A stretch of DNA of 64,000 nt from NCBI GenBank assembly GCA_937958045.1, contig CALFXL010000071.1, positions 62,001 to 126,000 of the forward strand, in the 5' to 3' direction. This document shows positions 40,892 through 49,790 of the stretch, one piece after another (position 1 is the first letter of the stretch; each line of letters begins with the position of its first letter). The stretch comes from an uncultured Opitutaceae bacterium. GTDB taxonomy: Bacteria > Verrucomicrobiota > Verrucomicrobiia > Opitutales > Opitutaceae. The position numbers and the translations under genes were made by a program. Under the pieces are notes generated by a model. It was not told the DNA's origin, searched no databases, and saw only the letters and a program-made list of their open reading frames with translations.

Positions 40892-41776
40892 CTAGCTCGA
40901 ATGATTCATCAACTCGCTGGCAGCGTCGCGGTAGTCCTGCGCGACGTTGTCCGTCTGATCGGCTTCCGTGCCGACCAGAATGACCGGCAAACCGAGCGTG
41001 ACCGCCCGGCGCACCACCATCGCATCGCGAATGTGCGTATTGAAAATCTTCGCATTGGGCGCGACGCGCTTCACGGTGCGAAATTGGTTCATGCGAAGTT
41101 GCATGCGCATCTTCGGCACTTCGATGTCCACGTTGGCTTTGATCGCGTTAAAAATGATCCCGTTCACCAACGCTGGCGGCCCCATCTCGGCCGTGCGGAA
41201 ACTCGCGGAGAGTCGGTGAAACTTCACAAGCTTCTCCACCAACAACGTGAAGCCGATGAGGCTCAACGCATCCGGATTCGCCGGCACGTAGATCTCATTC
41301 GAACAAAAGATGCCGCACTGCGACGCGCGCAGGATGTTCGGCGGACAATCGAAAAGGATGAAGTCGTACTGATCTTCGATCTCGGCGAGCTGCTGCTGAA
41401 ACAACAGGTACGGCGGCATGCCGGGCGCGCCTTCGTACTCGGCTTCGAGATCCACGAGATTAAAGGTCGTCGGCACCAGATCGAGGCCCGGGAGAAGTTT
41501 TTCGCCCGCTTTGTCTTCGACGACATCTTTCACCACGAGGTCTTTCACTCGCGCCACACCCGGGTCGAAAATGGAGAAAACCGCTCCCTCGCCCGTGTTA
41601 TTGATCTTGTTCCAGCGTTCCAAACGGAGCAGCCAGATGCTCGCGTTGGATTGCGTGTCGAAGTCGAACAGCAAAACGCGCTTGCCGGCCTTCGCCAGAC
41701 ATGCCGCGAGGTTGACGATCAGCGACGTCTTACCGACGCCGCCTTTGTAGTTAATAAAACTGATTTTACGAGCCAT
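40892..41776 (-). CDS. ParA/MinD-family ATPase
   Basis: A 294-residue deviant Walker-type ATPase. The deviant Walker A is SFINYKGGVGKTSLIVNLA, the second lysine-signature region DFDTQSNASIWLL follows, and Walker B is FILFDCPPNILRASQ. The later part contains NAKIFNTHIRDAMVVRRAVT and VILVGTEADQTDNVAQDYRD, typical of ParA dimer contacts. These ATPases position plasmids, chromosomes or large cell assemblies. No ParB or parS is visible, so an orphan ParA that positions something else is likely. The ATG at 41776 gives the standard MARKISF start. Confidence 0.87.
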   Translation of the reverse strand: MARKISFINYKGGVGKTSLIVNLAACLAKAGKRVLLFDFDTQSNASIWLLRLERWNKINNTGEGAVFSIFDPGVARVKDLVVKDVVEDKAGEKLLPGLDLVPTTFNLVDLEAEYEGAPGMPPYLLFQQQLAEIEDQYDFILFDCPPNILRASQCGIFCSNEIYVPANPDALSLIGFTLLVEKLVKFHRLSASFRTAEMGPPALVNGIIFNAIKANVDIEVPKMRMQLRMNQFRTVKRVAPNAKIFNTHIRDAMVVRRAVTLGLPVILVGTEADQTDNVAQDYRDAASELMNHSS

Positions 41777-41989
41777 CCGATGTGCAGAAAACAGAGAATA
41801 ACGCACGAAGCGCTAGAGAGTTGAATCGGCCAATCAGCACGCCCTCGCGAGGATAAAAGTCAGCAGCTGTCTTTTGACGGATTTTTCAGCATGTGGTTTG
41901 CACACAAACGGAGGACGCGGCGTGCAACGTAACGCGCTTGTCACCTTCTCGCCACTCGTTCGGCACGCTTCTCGGCCACCATTCGCCGC

Positions 41990-42388
41990 ATGATCATTCT
42001 CTGTGTCGACGACGAACGTGACGTTCTCGATCTCCTCGTCCTCCACCTCGAACGTGCGGACCATGTGGTTCGCACCGCCATGAGCGGACATGAAGCGCTC
42101 ATCTCTATCGCGCGCCATCCGCCTCAACTCGTGATCCTCGACCTCATGCTGCCGGACATCGACGGCTTCGGCGTCTGCGAAATCCTTCGGCGCCAAGCGG
42201 GCACAGCCGCATTGCCAATCATCCTGCTCACCGCGTGGGCTACCCAGGACGCGCGACGCATGGGTTTCGAGTTGGGCGCGCTCGAATATCTGACGAAGCC
42301 GTTCAGCCCTCGGGAAATCGTGGAGCGCGTCGCACGCTACGATTCCGCGCCAACAATCTCTTCATCGCCGGTCGCGAGCACCGAGTAA
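41990..42388 (+). CDS. Single-domain response regulator
   Basis: A 132-residue receiver domain with no output domain. It has the acidic pair in MIILCVDDERDVL, the phosphoryl-accepting Asp51 in VILDLMLPDIDG, Thr in ILLTAWATQ and Lys in EYLTKPFSP. The short C-terminal tail is Ser/Ala-rich. Such proteins act in phosphorelays or on motility and enzyme partners. A hybrid kinase gene lies 2.1 kb downstream. The next gene begins 42 bases later and may be co-transcribed. Confidence 0.9.
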   Translation: MIILCVDDERDVLDLLVLHLERADHVVRTAMSGHEALISIARHPPQLVILDLMLPDIDGFGVCEILRRQAGTAALPIILLTAWATQDARRMGFELGALEYLTKPFSPREIVERVARYDSAPTISSSPVASTE

Positions 42389-42429
42389 GTTTGCTGGAAA
42401 ATTCCCGACGCGAACTTTTTGTTCGCGCG

Positions 42430-42909
42430 ATGGATAAGGCTCTCCTCCGGCAGGCACTGCTCGCAAAACTCTCCGTGGAACTCGACACGCTCACGCGCGC
42501 CGCGCACATGGCGCGCGAGGAAGCGACCAGCGAAGAGAGCAAATCCGAGCACAAATACGACATGCGCGGCCAGGAAGCGGCTTATCTCGCCGAGGGCCAG
42601 GCGCGCCTCGCCGCCGAGCTTCAAGAAACCATCACAATCTACCAGACGCTTCCCATGCCCGCTTTCGGCGCCACCGATGCCATCGATCTCGGCGCAGTCG
42701 TCACGCTCGAGAATCGCGGCAAACCCGCGCACTATTTTCTCGGCCCACGCAACGGCGGGATGGAGATCGAGTTCGACGGAAAAACGCTCCTCGTCGTCAC
42801 GCCGCAATCGCCGCTCGGCCGCCAGTTGCCCGGACGTCGCGTCGGCGACTCGGTGCAATTGCCCGGACGCGGCACCGTGATCACCCAACGCATCGTCGCT
42901 GTCGCGTGA
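42430..42909 (+). CDS. GreA/GreB-like transcription factor (short)
   Basis: A 159-residue Gre-family protein with an N-terminal coiled-coil and C-terminal FKBP-like domain: AREEATSEESKSEHKYDMRG at the tip, then GAVVTLENRGKPAHYFLGPR and VTPQSPLGRQLPGRRVGDSV. The acidic tip lacks the AREHGDLKEN motif of GreA, which appears in the long GreA at 28753, and is instead Ser/Glu/Lys-rich. It may bind the polymerase secondary channel without the same cleavage activity. It starts 42 bases after the receiver gene. Confidence 0.8.
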   Translation: MDKALLRQALLAKLSVELDTLTRAAHMAREEATSEESKSEHKYDMRGQEAAYLAEGQARLAAELQETITIYQTLPMPAFGATDAIDLGAVVTLENRGKPAHYFLGPRNGGMEIEFDGKTLLVVTPQSPLGRQLPGRRVGDSVQLPGRGTVITQRIVAVA

Positions 42910-42924
42910 TCACGGGCCCGACGT

Positions 42925-43614
42925 TCAATCGTTCAGGTTGAACTTCACCGGCACCACCATCTTGAAACGCACGGGCTTGCTGCGCCGGGTGCCCGGCTCG
43001 AACCGCCAGCGCGAAACCGCGTTTATGGTCGGTTCTTCAAACTCACGATGCGAAGACCGCAGCACACGCGGAGAAAGCACGCGGCCGGCTTCATCGACGA
43101 CAAACTCCACCAACACTTCTCCGCTTACACCGCTCGCCTTGAGCGCAAAGGGATAAATCGGCGCCGGACGCGCCCGTGCCCGCGGCTCGAAGTCGAGGCT
43201 TAGCACGCTGTGGATGCCGTCACCACCGTATCCATTTCCCGAATACGGTCCTTTGCCGTCGCCGCGCGTAAAGCCGCCCGGGATGATGTTGGTGACGATG
43301 TCTGTGATCGTCCGCGGCGGCAGCAGATCGAACTCCATCACAAAATCGTCGATCGAATAGGTCGTCTCGATGCGTTCAGGTGCGACCGGCGGCGACGGCG
43401 GCGGATTTCCCGCAGCAGTCTCTCCGGAAGCGCCCGCCTCGTCGTCGGGCGGAGTATAGTCGTCCAGCACGACCTCCACGGGTTCGTGTGGAGTAATCGG
43501 TTTGGTCTTTGGTTCCGATCCTCCGGGGGCCGCTGGAGGCTTGGTGAAACCGAACAACAGAAATGCGTGGGCGGAGACCACGATGACCACTGGCAAGGCG
43601 AAGTGACGTTTCAT
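42925..43614 (-). CDS. TonB-family energy transducer
   Basis: A 229-residue protein. One N-terminal membrane anchor (residues about 7-25, ALPVVIVVSAHAFLLFGFT) leads to a long Pro/Glu-rich periplasmic stalk (about 30-85). The C-terminal TonB domain contains YPFALKASGVSGEVLVEFVV, DEAGRVLSPRVLRSSHREF and VSRWRFEPGTRRSKPVRFKM. It transmits energy from the inner membrane to outer-membrane receptors. No ExbB/ExbD genes are nearby. It converges on the Gre-like gene. Confidence 0.88.
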   Translation of the reverse strand: MKRHFALPVVIVVSAHAFLLFGFTKPPAAPGGSEPKTKPITPHEPVEVVLDDYTPPDDEAGASGETAAGNPPPSPPVAPERIETTYSIDDFVMEFDLLPPRTITDIVTNIIPGGFTRGDGKGPYSGNGYGGDGIHSVLSLDFEPRARARPAPIYPFALKASGVSGEVLVEFVVDEAGRVLSPRVLRSSHREFEEPTINAVSRWRFEPGTRRSKPVRFKMVVPVKFNLND

Positions 43615-43728
43615 GGGGTTGTCCTCGGGGTTAGAGTTTCGCTTCGAAAAAGAAACGCACGGCCACGCGCTTTATTACTCGCGCAGCAAGAGATTGAAAA
43701 AAAAGCGCCGCTCCCGTTTCTCCCGGAC

Positions 43729-44412
43729 ATGCCGCGTCTGATTCTTTTTGTCCTCAACGTCCTTTGGGCCGCCGCGCTTCACGCCGGCGCCATGCCTCCC
43801 GAGCTCGAAAAAGCGCTCGCGGATTATCGAGCCGAAGGCACACGCGGCTGGGCGTTCACGCAGACCACCGTATCCTCCGACAAGCAACTCGTCGAACGCT
43901 ACAACCCCGCAAAGCCCGAAGCGCAGCGCTGGACGCTCTTGGAAAAAAATGGTCGAGCGCCCACCGAGGACGAGATTCGCGACTATCGCCAAGTGCTCGT
44001 ACGCCGCACGCGCGGCGAGACCGCTCCGAATGTGAAGGATCAGATCCGCCCCGAAACATGTGAAGCCCTCGGCGTCGAGGGCGACCGCGCGCGTTATCGT
44101 TTTCAACTCAAACCCGGCGCCGAAGACGACAGCAGCGCGGAGCACATGGCGGTGACGTTCACCCTGCATCAACCAACCGGCACCATTGAACAGGTCGAGC
44201 TCGCGAGCATACGTCCGTTTTCACCGATGTTTGCGGTAAAGATTCAGGAAGCGCGCACGGTGATCTGGTACACGTTGCCCGATGAAAATACGCCGACCTT
44301 GTTGAAAGAAATTCAAGTCCGCGTCCGCGGCCGCGCCATGTTCTTTAAATCTCTCGATCAGGACATGACCGTGACCTATTCGGACTACGAAAATATGCGC
44401 GGGAAACGTTAA
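43729..44412 (+). CDS. Secreted hypothetical protein, 227 aa
   Basis: I do not recognise the family. It begins MPRLILFVLNVLWAAALHAG, a signal peptide. The mature part has TRGWAFTQTTVSSDKQLVER and ends in TPTLLKEIQVRVRGRAMFFK, SLDQDMTVTYSDYENM. The beta-rich C-terminal half resembles lipoprotein-carrier-like or outer-membrane maturation proteins, but this is a weak impression. It is convergent with the TonB-like gene only in the sense of divergent transcription; its upstream frame to 43210 is an artefact. Confidence 0.65.
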   Translation: MPRLILFVLNVLWAAALHAGAMPPELEKALADYRAEGTRGWAFTQTTVSSDKQLVERYNPAKPEAQRWTLLEKNGRAPTEDEIRDYRQVLVRRTRGETAPNVKDQIRPETCEALGVEGDRARYRFQLKPGAEDDSSAEHMAVTFTLHQPTGTIEQVELASIRPFSPMFAVKIQEARTVIWYTLPDENTPTLLKEIQVRVRGRAMFFKSLDQDMTVTYSDYENMRGKR

Positions 44413-44518
44413 CGACCGCGGTACGGCCCCTGCTCTTGCTTTCTCTCTCTGAACATCTTCAAGATCATTTTTCCAAGGCCCTTGGCATCAACGCCGTGGC
44501 GCCGTCCAGCCATCCCGA

Positions 44519-47422
44519 GTGAGTCGCTTTTCCCACCTGAACCGCCTGCCACCCCCGGCGCGCACACCCCGACCGCGCGCACGCACCGCGCTGCTCCGGA
44601 TCGCCGCCTTCACGGCAGCATTGTATTCAATTTCTTCATACGCAGCGGAGCCTCCTCGCGTCGTCCATGTCGGAATTGATGAAGATGCGCATCCTTTCAC
44701 ATTCCTCGATGAGCAAGGCCGCGCCGCCGGTTTCTGCATCGAACTCCTCGAGGCGGTCGCTCAAGAGCGAAACCTCACTTTCAGCTATTCCGCGCAATCG
44801 TGGACGGAGACACTCGACCGCTTCCGACGCGGCGAGTTCGATGCGCTGGCCAATCTATATGCCAACGCCGCACGCATGCAGTACGCGGAATTTTCCGTAC
44901 CTCATGCGCAGCTGCCCGCCGCTCTCTTCCTGCGCACCACCGCGCCCCGTGTTCATTCGCAAGAGGCGTTGAACGCTCTGCGCATCGCCGTCTCCGAACA
45001 CAGTCTTGCGCACGATTTTCTCCAGGCGCACATGCCCGGCGCCAAAATTCATCCCGTTGGCGATCTCCGCGAGGCATTGATCGCGGTGGAAAACAACGAA
45101 GCCGATGCCGCGTTAATCCCGGCCGGTCGCGGCCGTCGTGCGTTGCTGGAAAATCCGCTCCCGCATGTCGCCGAGTCCGACTTCGTTCCCGCGGGTCTGC
45201 ACTACAACACCCATTTCGCGGTTCCGCGCGGACGCAGCGAGCTGCTCTACGAACTGAATCTCGGCCTCCACGCACTTCGCGAAAACGGCACCTACGATCG
45301 TCTGTACGCGAAGTGGATCGATCCAAGCGAACAGCCTTTCGCTGCTTGGCGCGATCTGCGCGCGCACTGGCTCACGCTCACGCTGATCGCGGCCGCGTTG
45401 ACCGCAGTGTTTTTAGTGCAGCGGCGTTTGCTCCGTCGCCTGCGTCGCCAAACCGAAGCGTTAAAGACCAGCGAGGAACGCCTCGCGCTCGCGCTCGAGG
45501 GAAGCGAAGACGCGTTTTGGGATTGGGACATCGTGAACGGCCGCGTTTACCGCGGCCACCGCTGGACGGAGATCCTCGCCGATCCCGCCAACGAAATCGC
45601 TTCGCAGATCGACGGGTTGCGCGATCACGTGCATCCCGACGATCTTGATCGTTTCGAACAATTCAAACGCAGCCTCATCCGCGATGGCCAAGCGCGCACC
45701 GAATATCGTCTGCGCGCACAGGACGGTTCGTGGCGTTGGATTTTCGACCGCGGCAAAGTCGTCGCGCGCGGTCCTGATCAACAACCGATCCGCATCACCG
45801 GCGCGGCCACCGACATCACGCTGCGTAAGCGTATCGAGGAAGCCCTCGTGCGCAGCCAGGCACTGCTCGAACAAACCCAACAAGCCGCGGGCATGGGCGG
45901 TTGGGAATACGATCTGCGCACACGCACGATTTTCTGGACCAAAGAAACCTGGCGCATCCACGCACTGCCCCCTTCCGAAGATTCGCTGCCCGAGGAACGC
46001 GTTTTTGAGTTTTTCACGCCTTCAAGCCGCGAAGTGCTCACCGCCGCATTGGCTCGCGCCACGAATGAAGGTCAGCCCTTCGACCTCGAGCTGGAGCTGG
46101 TCACCGCTGAACACCGTCCCGTCTGGGTGCGCTACATCGGCCGCGTCGAGCTTGCGGGCGAAAAAGTCGTCCGCGTCTTCGGTTCGATTCAAGACATCAC
46201 GCTCAACAAAAAAGCCGACGAAGAGCGCCGAAAGCTTCAGCTTAAAATGCTTGAAGCGCAAAAGCTCGAGAGTCTCGGCGTACTCGCCGGCGGCATCGCG
46301 CACGACTTCAACAACCTGCTCACCGTGATCATGGGCAACGCTTCGCTGGCCCGTGTCACCAACGGGGCCGCATCCGCCGAAGCGCTTGAGCATATCGAAA
46401 CCGCCGCCAATCGCGCCGCCGACTTGTGCCGTCAAATGCTCTCCTACGCAGGCAAGAGCCGCTTCTCGCTCGAGAAGCACAATCTCAACAGTCTGATCGA
46501 AGACACCACGCACTTGTTCAAAACCTCGATCGCGAAAAACGCTGCGCTCGAGTTCGCACTTTCGAGCGAACCGCTCTTTGTCGAAATCGATGCCTCGCAG
46601 ATCCGCCAGGTGATCATGAACCTCGTGATCAACGCGTCGGATGCCATCGGCACCGCGCCCGGAAACATCCGCATCCGCAGCGCAACTGCCCACATCACCG
46701 CCGAGCAACTGCGCGACGCGCGCATCGGCCAGGAACGTCCCCCGGGCGAGTACATCACACTCGAAGTCGAGGACGACGGTTGCGGCATGAGCGCGGAAAC
46801 GATCACGCGCATCTTCGACCCGTTCTTCACCACTAAATTCACCGGCCGCGGTCTCGGGCTTGCCGCCGTTCTCGGCATCGTGCGCGCGCACCGCGGAGCA
46901 TTTTTCGTCCGCAGCGTACTCGGTAAAGGCACCACCTTCACCCTCGCGCTGCCTCCCGCCTCTGGCCCCACGCCCGCAACTCCAGCTCCCGTCCGCCCCG
47001 TCACACGGGAAAACAAAGCCGAAGGCACCATTCTTGTCGTGGACGACGAGCCACAGGTCCGGAAAATCGCCGCATCCATCCTCGAAAAACACGGCTACAC
47101 CGTCGCGCTCGCCGCCGACGGTTACGAAGCCCTCGCGCTCGCGCTCGCGCACGGCATGAGTTTCAAGGCCGTGCTGCTCGACCTCACGATGCCTGGCATC
47201 GACGGGCCCGCCACCTTGCGTGAACTGCGCGCCCTGAGCAAAACCGTGCCCGTCCTCATCATGAGCGGCTACAGCGAGACCGACGCCCGCAAACAAATCA
47301 TCGCCGCCCCGCTTGTCGGTTTCATCCCCAAGCCCTTCGCGCACGAAGACCTCATCAACAAGATGCAGGCGCTCATCGCCGAAGCCACCGACCTCGCCCC
47401 AAGCCCCGGCCAACCACGGTGA
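44519..47422 (+). CDS. Hybrid histidine kinase with periplasmic solute-binding sensor domain
   Basis: A 967-residue hybrid kinase. A GTG start at 44519 leads into a signal/anchor helix. Residues about 45-280 are an SBP_bac_3-type sensor (VVHVGIDEDAHPFTFLDEQG, AAGFCIELLEAVAQERNLTF), then a membrane helix (LTLTLIAAALTAVFLVQ). Two PAS domains follow (about 330-560). The kinase core has His595 in GGIAHDFNNLLTVIMGNASL and the ATP-lid FDPFFTTKFTGRGLGLAAV. A C-terminal receiver has Asp888 in LLDLTMPGIDG. It likely senses an amino acid or similar solute in the periplasm. Confidence 0.92.
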   Translation: MSRFSHLNRLPPPARTPRPRARTALLRIAAFTAALYSISSYAAEPPRVVHVGIDEDAHPFTFLDEQGRAAGFCIELLEAVAQERNLTFSYSAQSWTETLDRFRRGEFDALANLYANAARMQYAEFSVPHAQLPAALFLRTTAPRVHSQEALNALRIAVSEHSLAHDFLQAHMPGAKIHPVGDLREALIAVENNEADAALIPAGRGRRALLENPLPHVAESDFVPAGLHYNTHFAVPRGRSELLYELNLGLHALRENGTYDRLYAKWIDPSEQPFAAWRDLRAHWLTLTLIAAALTAVFLVQRRLLRRLRRQTEALKTSEERLALALEGSEDAFWDWDIVNGRVYRGHRWTEILADPANEIASQIDGLRDHVHPDDLDRFEQFKRSLIRDGQARTEYRLRAQDGSWRWIFDRGKVVARGPDQQPIRITGAATDITLRKRIEEALVRSQALLEQTQQAAGMGGWEYDLRTRTIFWTKETWRIHALPPSEDSLPEERVFEFFTPSSREVLTAALARATNEGQPFDLELELVTAEHRPVWVRYIGRVELAGEKVVRVFGSIQDITLNKKADEERRKLQLKMLEAQKLESLGVLAGGIAHDFNNLLTVIMGNASLARVTNGAASAEALEHIETAANRAADLCRQMLSYAGKSRFSLEKHNLNSLIEDTTHLFKTSIAKNAALEFALSSEPLFVEIDASQIRQVIMNLVINASDAIGTAPGNIRIRSATAHITAEQLRDARIGQERPPGEYITLEVEDDGCGMSAETITRIFDPFFTTKFTGRGLGLAAVLGIVRAHRGAFFVRSVLGKGTTFTLALPPASGPTPATPAPVRPVTRENKAEGTILVVDDEPQVRKIAASILEKHGYTVALAADGYEALALALAHGMSFKAVLLDLTMPGIDGPATLRELRALSKTVPVLIMSGYSETDARKQIIAAPLVGFIPKPFAHEDLINKMQALIAEATDLAPSPGQPR

Positions 47423-47662
47423 GCATAGAACTCGACCGTAAACCTTCCGCGTAGCGGAAGACCTAGTCGCATATTCCCCGGCTCACGGACGGCGAAGCCG
47501 CCAATATTCCCAATGCAGATTCGATGAGAAAATCGAGAACGGGTTCGCCGATGAAGAGAGTGATGAACACGCCCTCGTTTCAGACCGCTCTATAGCGTTT
47601 TCGATCGGATGATCAGTCCAGCCCGGCCGGGCTCAAAATCCCTCGTTTTTCAGAGGGAAAGC
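47423..47662. other. Gene-free gap of 240 bases
   Basis: Between the hybrid kinase and tRNA-Ser there is no supported gene. It has a 7-base-pair hairpin CTTCCGC-GTA-GCGGAAG (47444-47460) and a perfect 14-base palindrome (AGCCCGGCCGGGCT, 47620-47633). Neither has a T-run, so they are not clear terminators. Confidence 0.5.
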
Positions 47663-47754
<92 letters not shown>

Positions 47755-47916
47755 GGGAGCAGGGGCACGAAGCAAAACCTCGTCAGAATGGAGCGCAAGG
47801 ACTTTTCTCCGGCGAATGTGAAGATGTCGGAACGCCCTTGGGGAGCGTCGCTTTTAGCCGCGCTTCCTGCCTGGAACGACGGTCGAGATCCAACCGCCGC
47901 GCCCCTGTTCAGGCGC

Positions 47917-48378
47917 TCAAGCCTTCAACTCGACGATCGCTTGGATTTCCACCGTGGAGTTTTTCGGGAGTCCAGCCACGGCCACGGCGGCGCGGGCGTG
48001 TTTTCCGGCTTCGCCGAAAATCGACACAAACAAATCGCTCGCGCCGTTGATCACCGCCGGGCTGTCGGAGAAGCCACTGATCGCGTTCACGTAACCGCCG
48101 ACGTACACGATGCGCGCCACTTTATCGAGCGAGCCGACCGCGGCTTTGATGTTGGCCAACGTATTCAACGCGCAAATACGCGCCGACTCGTAGCCGGTCT
48201 GCACGGTTTGTTCGCGGCCTACCTGGCCCTCATGCGTGAGTTTTCCGTCCCACACGCTGATGGTGCCGGCGCAGTGCAGCACATTTCCGACGCGCACGGT
48301 GGGCACGTAGTTGCCGCCAGCGGCAGGCGTGGCGGGCAGTGAAAGTCCGAGTTCGGCGAGCTTCGCTTCAGGATTCAT
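47917..48378 (-). CDS. RidA-family protein
   Basis: A 153-residue protein of the YjgF/RidA family, longer and more divergent at the N-terminus than RidA itself. The conserved core is VRVGNVLHCAGTISVWDGKL, CALNTLANIKAAVGSLDKVA, RIVYVGGYVNAISGFSDSPA and ARAAVAVAGLPKNSTVEIQA. The conserved arginine of the enamine/imine deaminase active site (the RAAVAVAGLP segment) is present. Members deaminate reactive enamines from PLP enzymes or have unrelated roles. Confidence 0.9.
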   Translation of the reverse strand: MNPEAKLAELGLSLPATPAAGGNYVPTVRVGNVLHCAGTISVWDGKLTHEGQVGREQTVQTGYESARICALNTLANIKAAVGSLDKVARIVYVGGYVNAISGFSDSPAVINGASDLFVSIFGEAGKHARAAVAVAGLPKNSTVEIQAIVELKA

Positions 48379-48482
48379 GCGTGTTGTTTCAGAGATGCCT
48401 GCGCCGTTGCCAAGGTTTTCGTCGCGTCAAGATGCACAAGGTCAGGATTGCCCTCGCGCGCGCGGAGCTCAGCCTTGTCGCC

Positions 48483-49781
48483 ATGTCGTCACAATTCTCC
48501 GCCATGACCATGGCCGAGTGGCAGGCACTGGGAACTCAGGATCCGGCCGGCGCCGCGAAGGAAATCGCCCGCCGTCTGCGTGCTGGTCTGCCGGATGGAC
48601 AAGCGCGCGCCGTCTTCGCCTCGCTAACGCCTCAAGCGGATTTGCTGGCGAATTTCGAACGTGTGGTCGGCACGATCGCACCGCTCGCCGGCGTGCCCTA
48701 TGTGCTGAAAGACATCTTCTTCACCGCCGGCCAACCCCTTAACGCCGGCTCCAATTTTCCTCCCGCGACGCTGCCGCTGCGCCCGCGCGACAGCAAACTC
48801 CCCCACTCCTTGCGCGGTCTCGGCACCATCCTCGCCGCCAAAACCCATCTCTACGAATTCGCGTACGGTCTCACCGGCGAAAACCCTCACCACGGCGATT
48901 GCGAACATCCGCATTTCCCTGGTCGCACGACCGGCGGCTCCAGCAGCGGCTCCGCGGCAGCGGTCGCCGCCGGCATCGTCCCGCTGGCGGTCGGCACGGA
49001 TACCGGCGGCTCGATCCGCGTGCCGGCCGCTTTCTGCGGCCTCTACGGGCTCCGGCTCACGCCTAAAGACGCGTACATCAGCGACGCCTTTCCGCTCGCC
49101 CCCAGCTTCGACACCGCCGGCTGGTTCACGCAAAACGCCAACGACCTCCAGTTGATCAACCGCTACCTGCTCGGGAAACCCACGCCGCCCGAGCGCGAAC
49201 CGCGCGGATGCTTCCTCGATTTCAACGCGCTCGGGCAAGCGGCCGATGAAGACGTCGCCCGGGCATTCGCAAAAGCCGCCGGGAAATTTTCGGCACCTGC
49301 GCCCGCGCGCGTATCCGAATTTCTAATACAACAATTCGCCGGCTCCACCGAAGCGTACGCCGTGCTCCAAAGCATCGAGGCCTTTGATGTTCACGCCGAG
49401 TGGCTCGACCGCTATCGCGATCATTACAGCCCGGAAGTGTGGGAGCGCATCGACCGCGGACGTCACTGGAAAGCCGCTGATGTCGAAAAGGCGCAGTCCG
49501 TTTGGGACCGCGTGCGCGCGGCGTGGCAGACGTATTTCGAGGACCACGACTTCCTTATCATGCCCGCGACTCCGTTTCCGGCGCTGACCAAAGAACAATG
49601 CACGCTGGGAAACCGCAACCGGCTGCTCGCGCTCACGACACCCGCCAGCCTCGGCGGTCTGGCGGTTTTGACGATTCCCGTGCCGCTTCCCGGCGGTCTG
49701 AGCACCGGGCTTCAACTCATCGTTCCTTCCGCGCAAAGTCCGGTGATCAACTGGGCGCTAAAACGGCCTGCCTTCTGCTAA
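48483..49781 (+). CDS. Amidase (amidase signature family)
   Basis: A 432-residue amidase of the Ser-Ser-Lys type. Catalytic lysine in PYVLKDIFFTAGQPLNAGSN, and the serine region GRTTGGSSSGSAAAVAAG followed by VGTDTGGSIRVPAAFCGLYG. The usual family length is 450-500, so it is a little short at the N-terminus. The substrate is unknown; relatives hydrolyse aryl-amides, carbamates or aminoacyl-tRNA. The ATG at 48483 is the likeliest start, with ATG 48504 as an alternative. The next gene follows by 9 bases. Confidence 0.85.
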   Translation: MSSQFSAMTMAEWQALGTQDPAGAAKEIARRLRAGLPDGQARAVFASLTPQADLLANFERVVGTIAPLAGVPYVLKDIFFTAGQPLNAGSNFPPATLPLRPRDSKLPHSLRGLGTILAAKTHLYEFAYGLTGENPHHGDCEHPHFPGRTTGGSSSGSAAAVAAGIVPLAVGTDTGGSIRVPAAFCGLYGLRLTPKDAYISDAFPLAPSFDTAGWFTQNANDLQLINRYLLGKPTPPEREPRGCFLDFNALGQAADEDVARAFAKAAGKFSAPAPARVSEFLIQQFAGSTEAYAVLQSIEAFDVHAEWLDRYRDHYSPEVWERIDRGRHWKAADVEKAQSVWDRVRAAWQTYFEDHDFLIMPATPFPALTKEQCTLGNRNRLLALTTPASLGGLAVLTIPVPLPGGLSTGLQLIVPSAQSPVINWALKRPAFC

Positions 49782-49790
49782 TCAGCAGGC

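Noticed and set aside
47620..47633. A perfect 14-base palindrome AGCCCGGCCGGGCT as a terminator or operator
   Set aside because: There is no T-run directly after it and no gene start close by. At this GC content a short palindrome can occur by chance.
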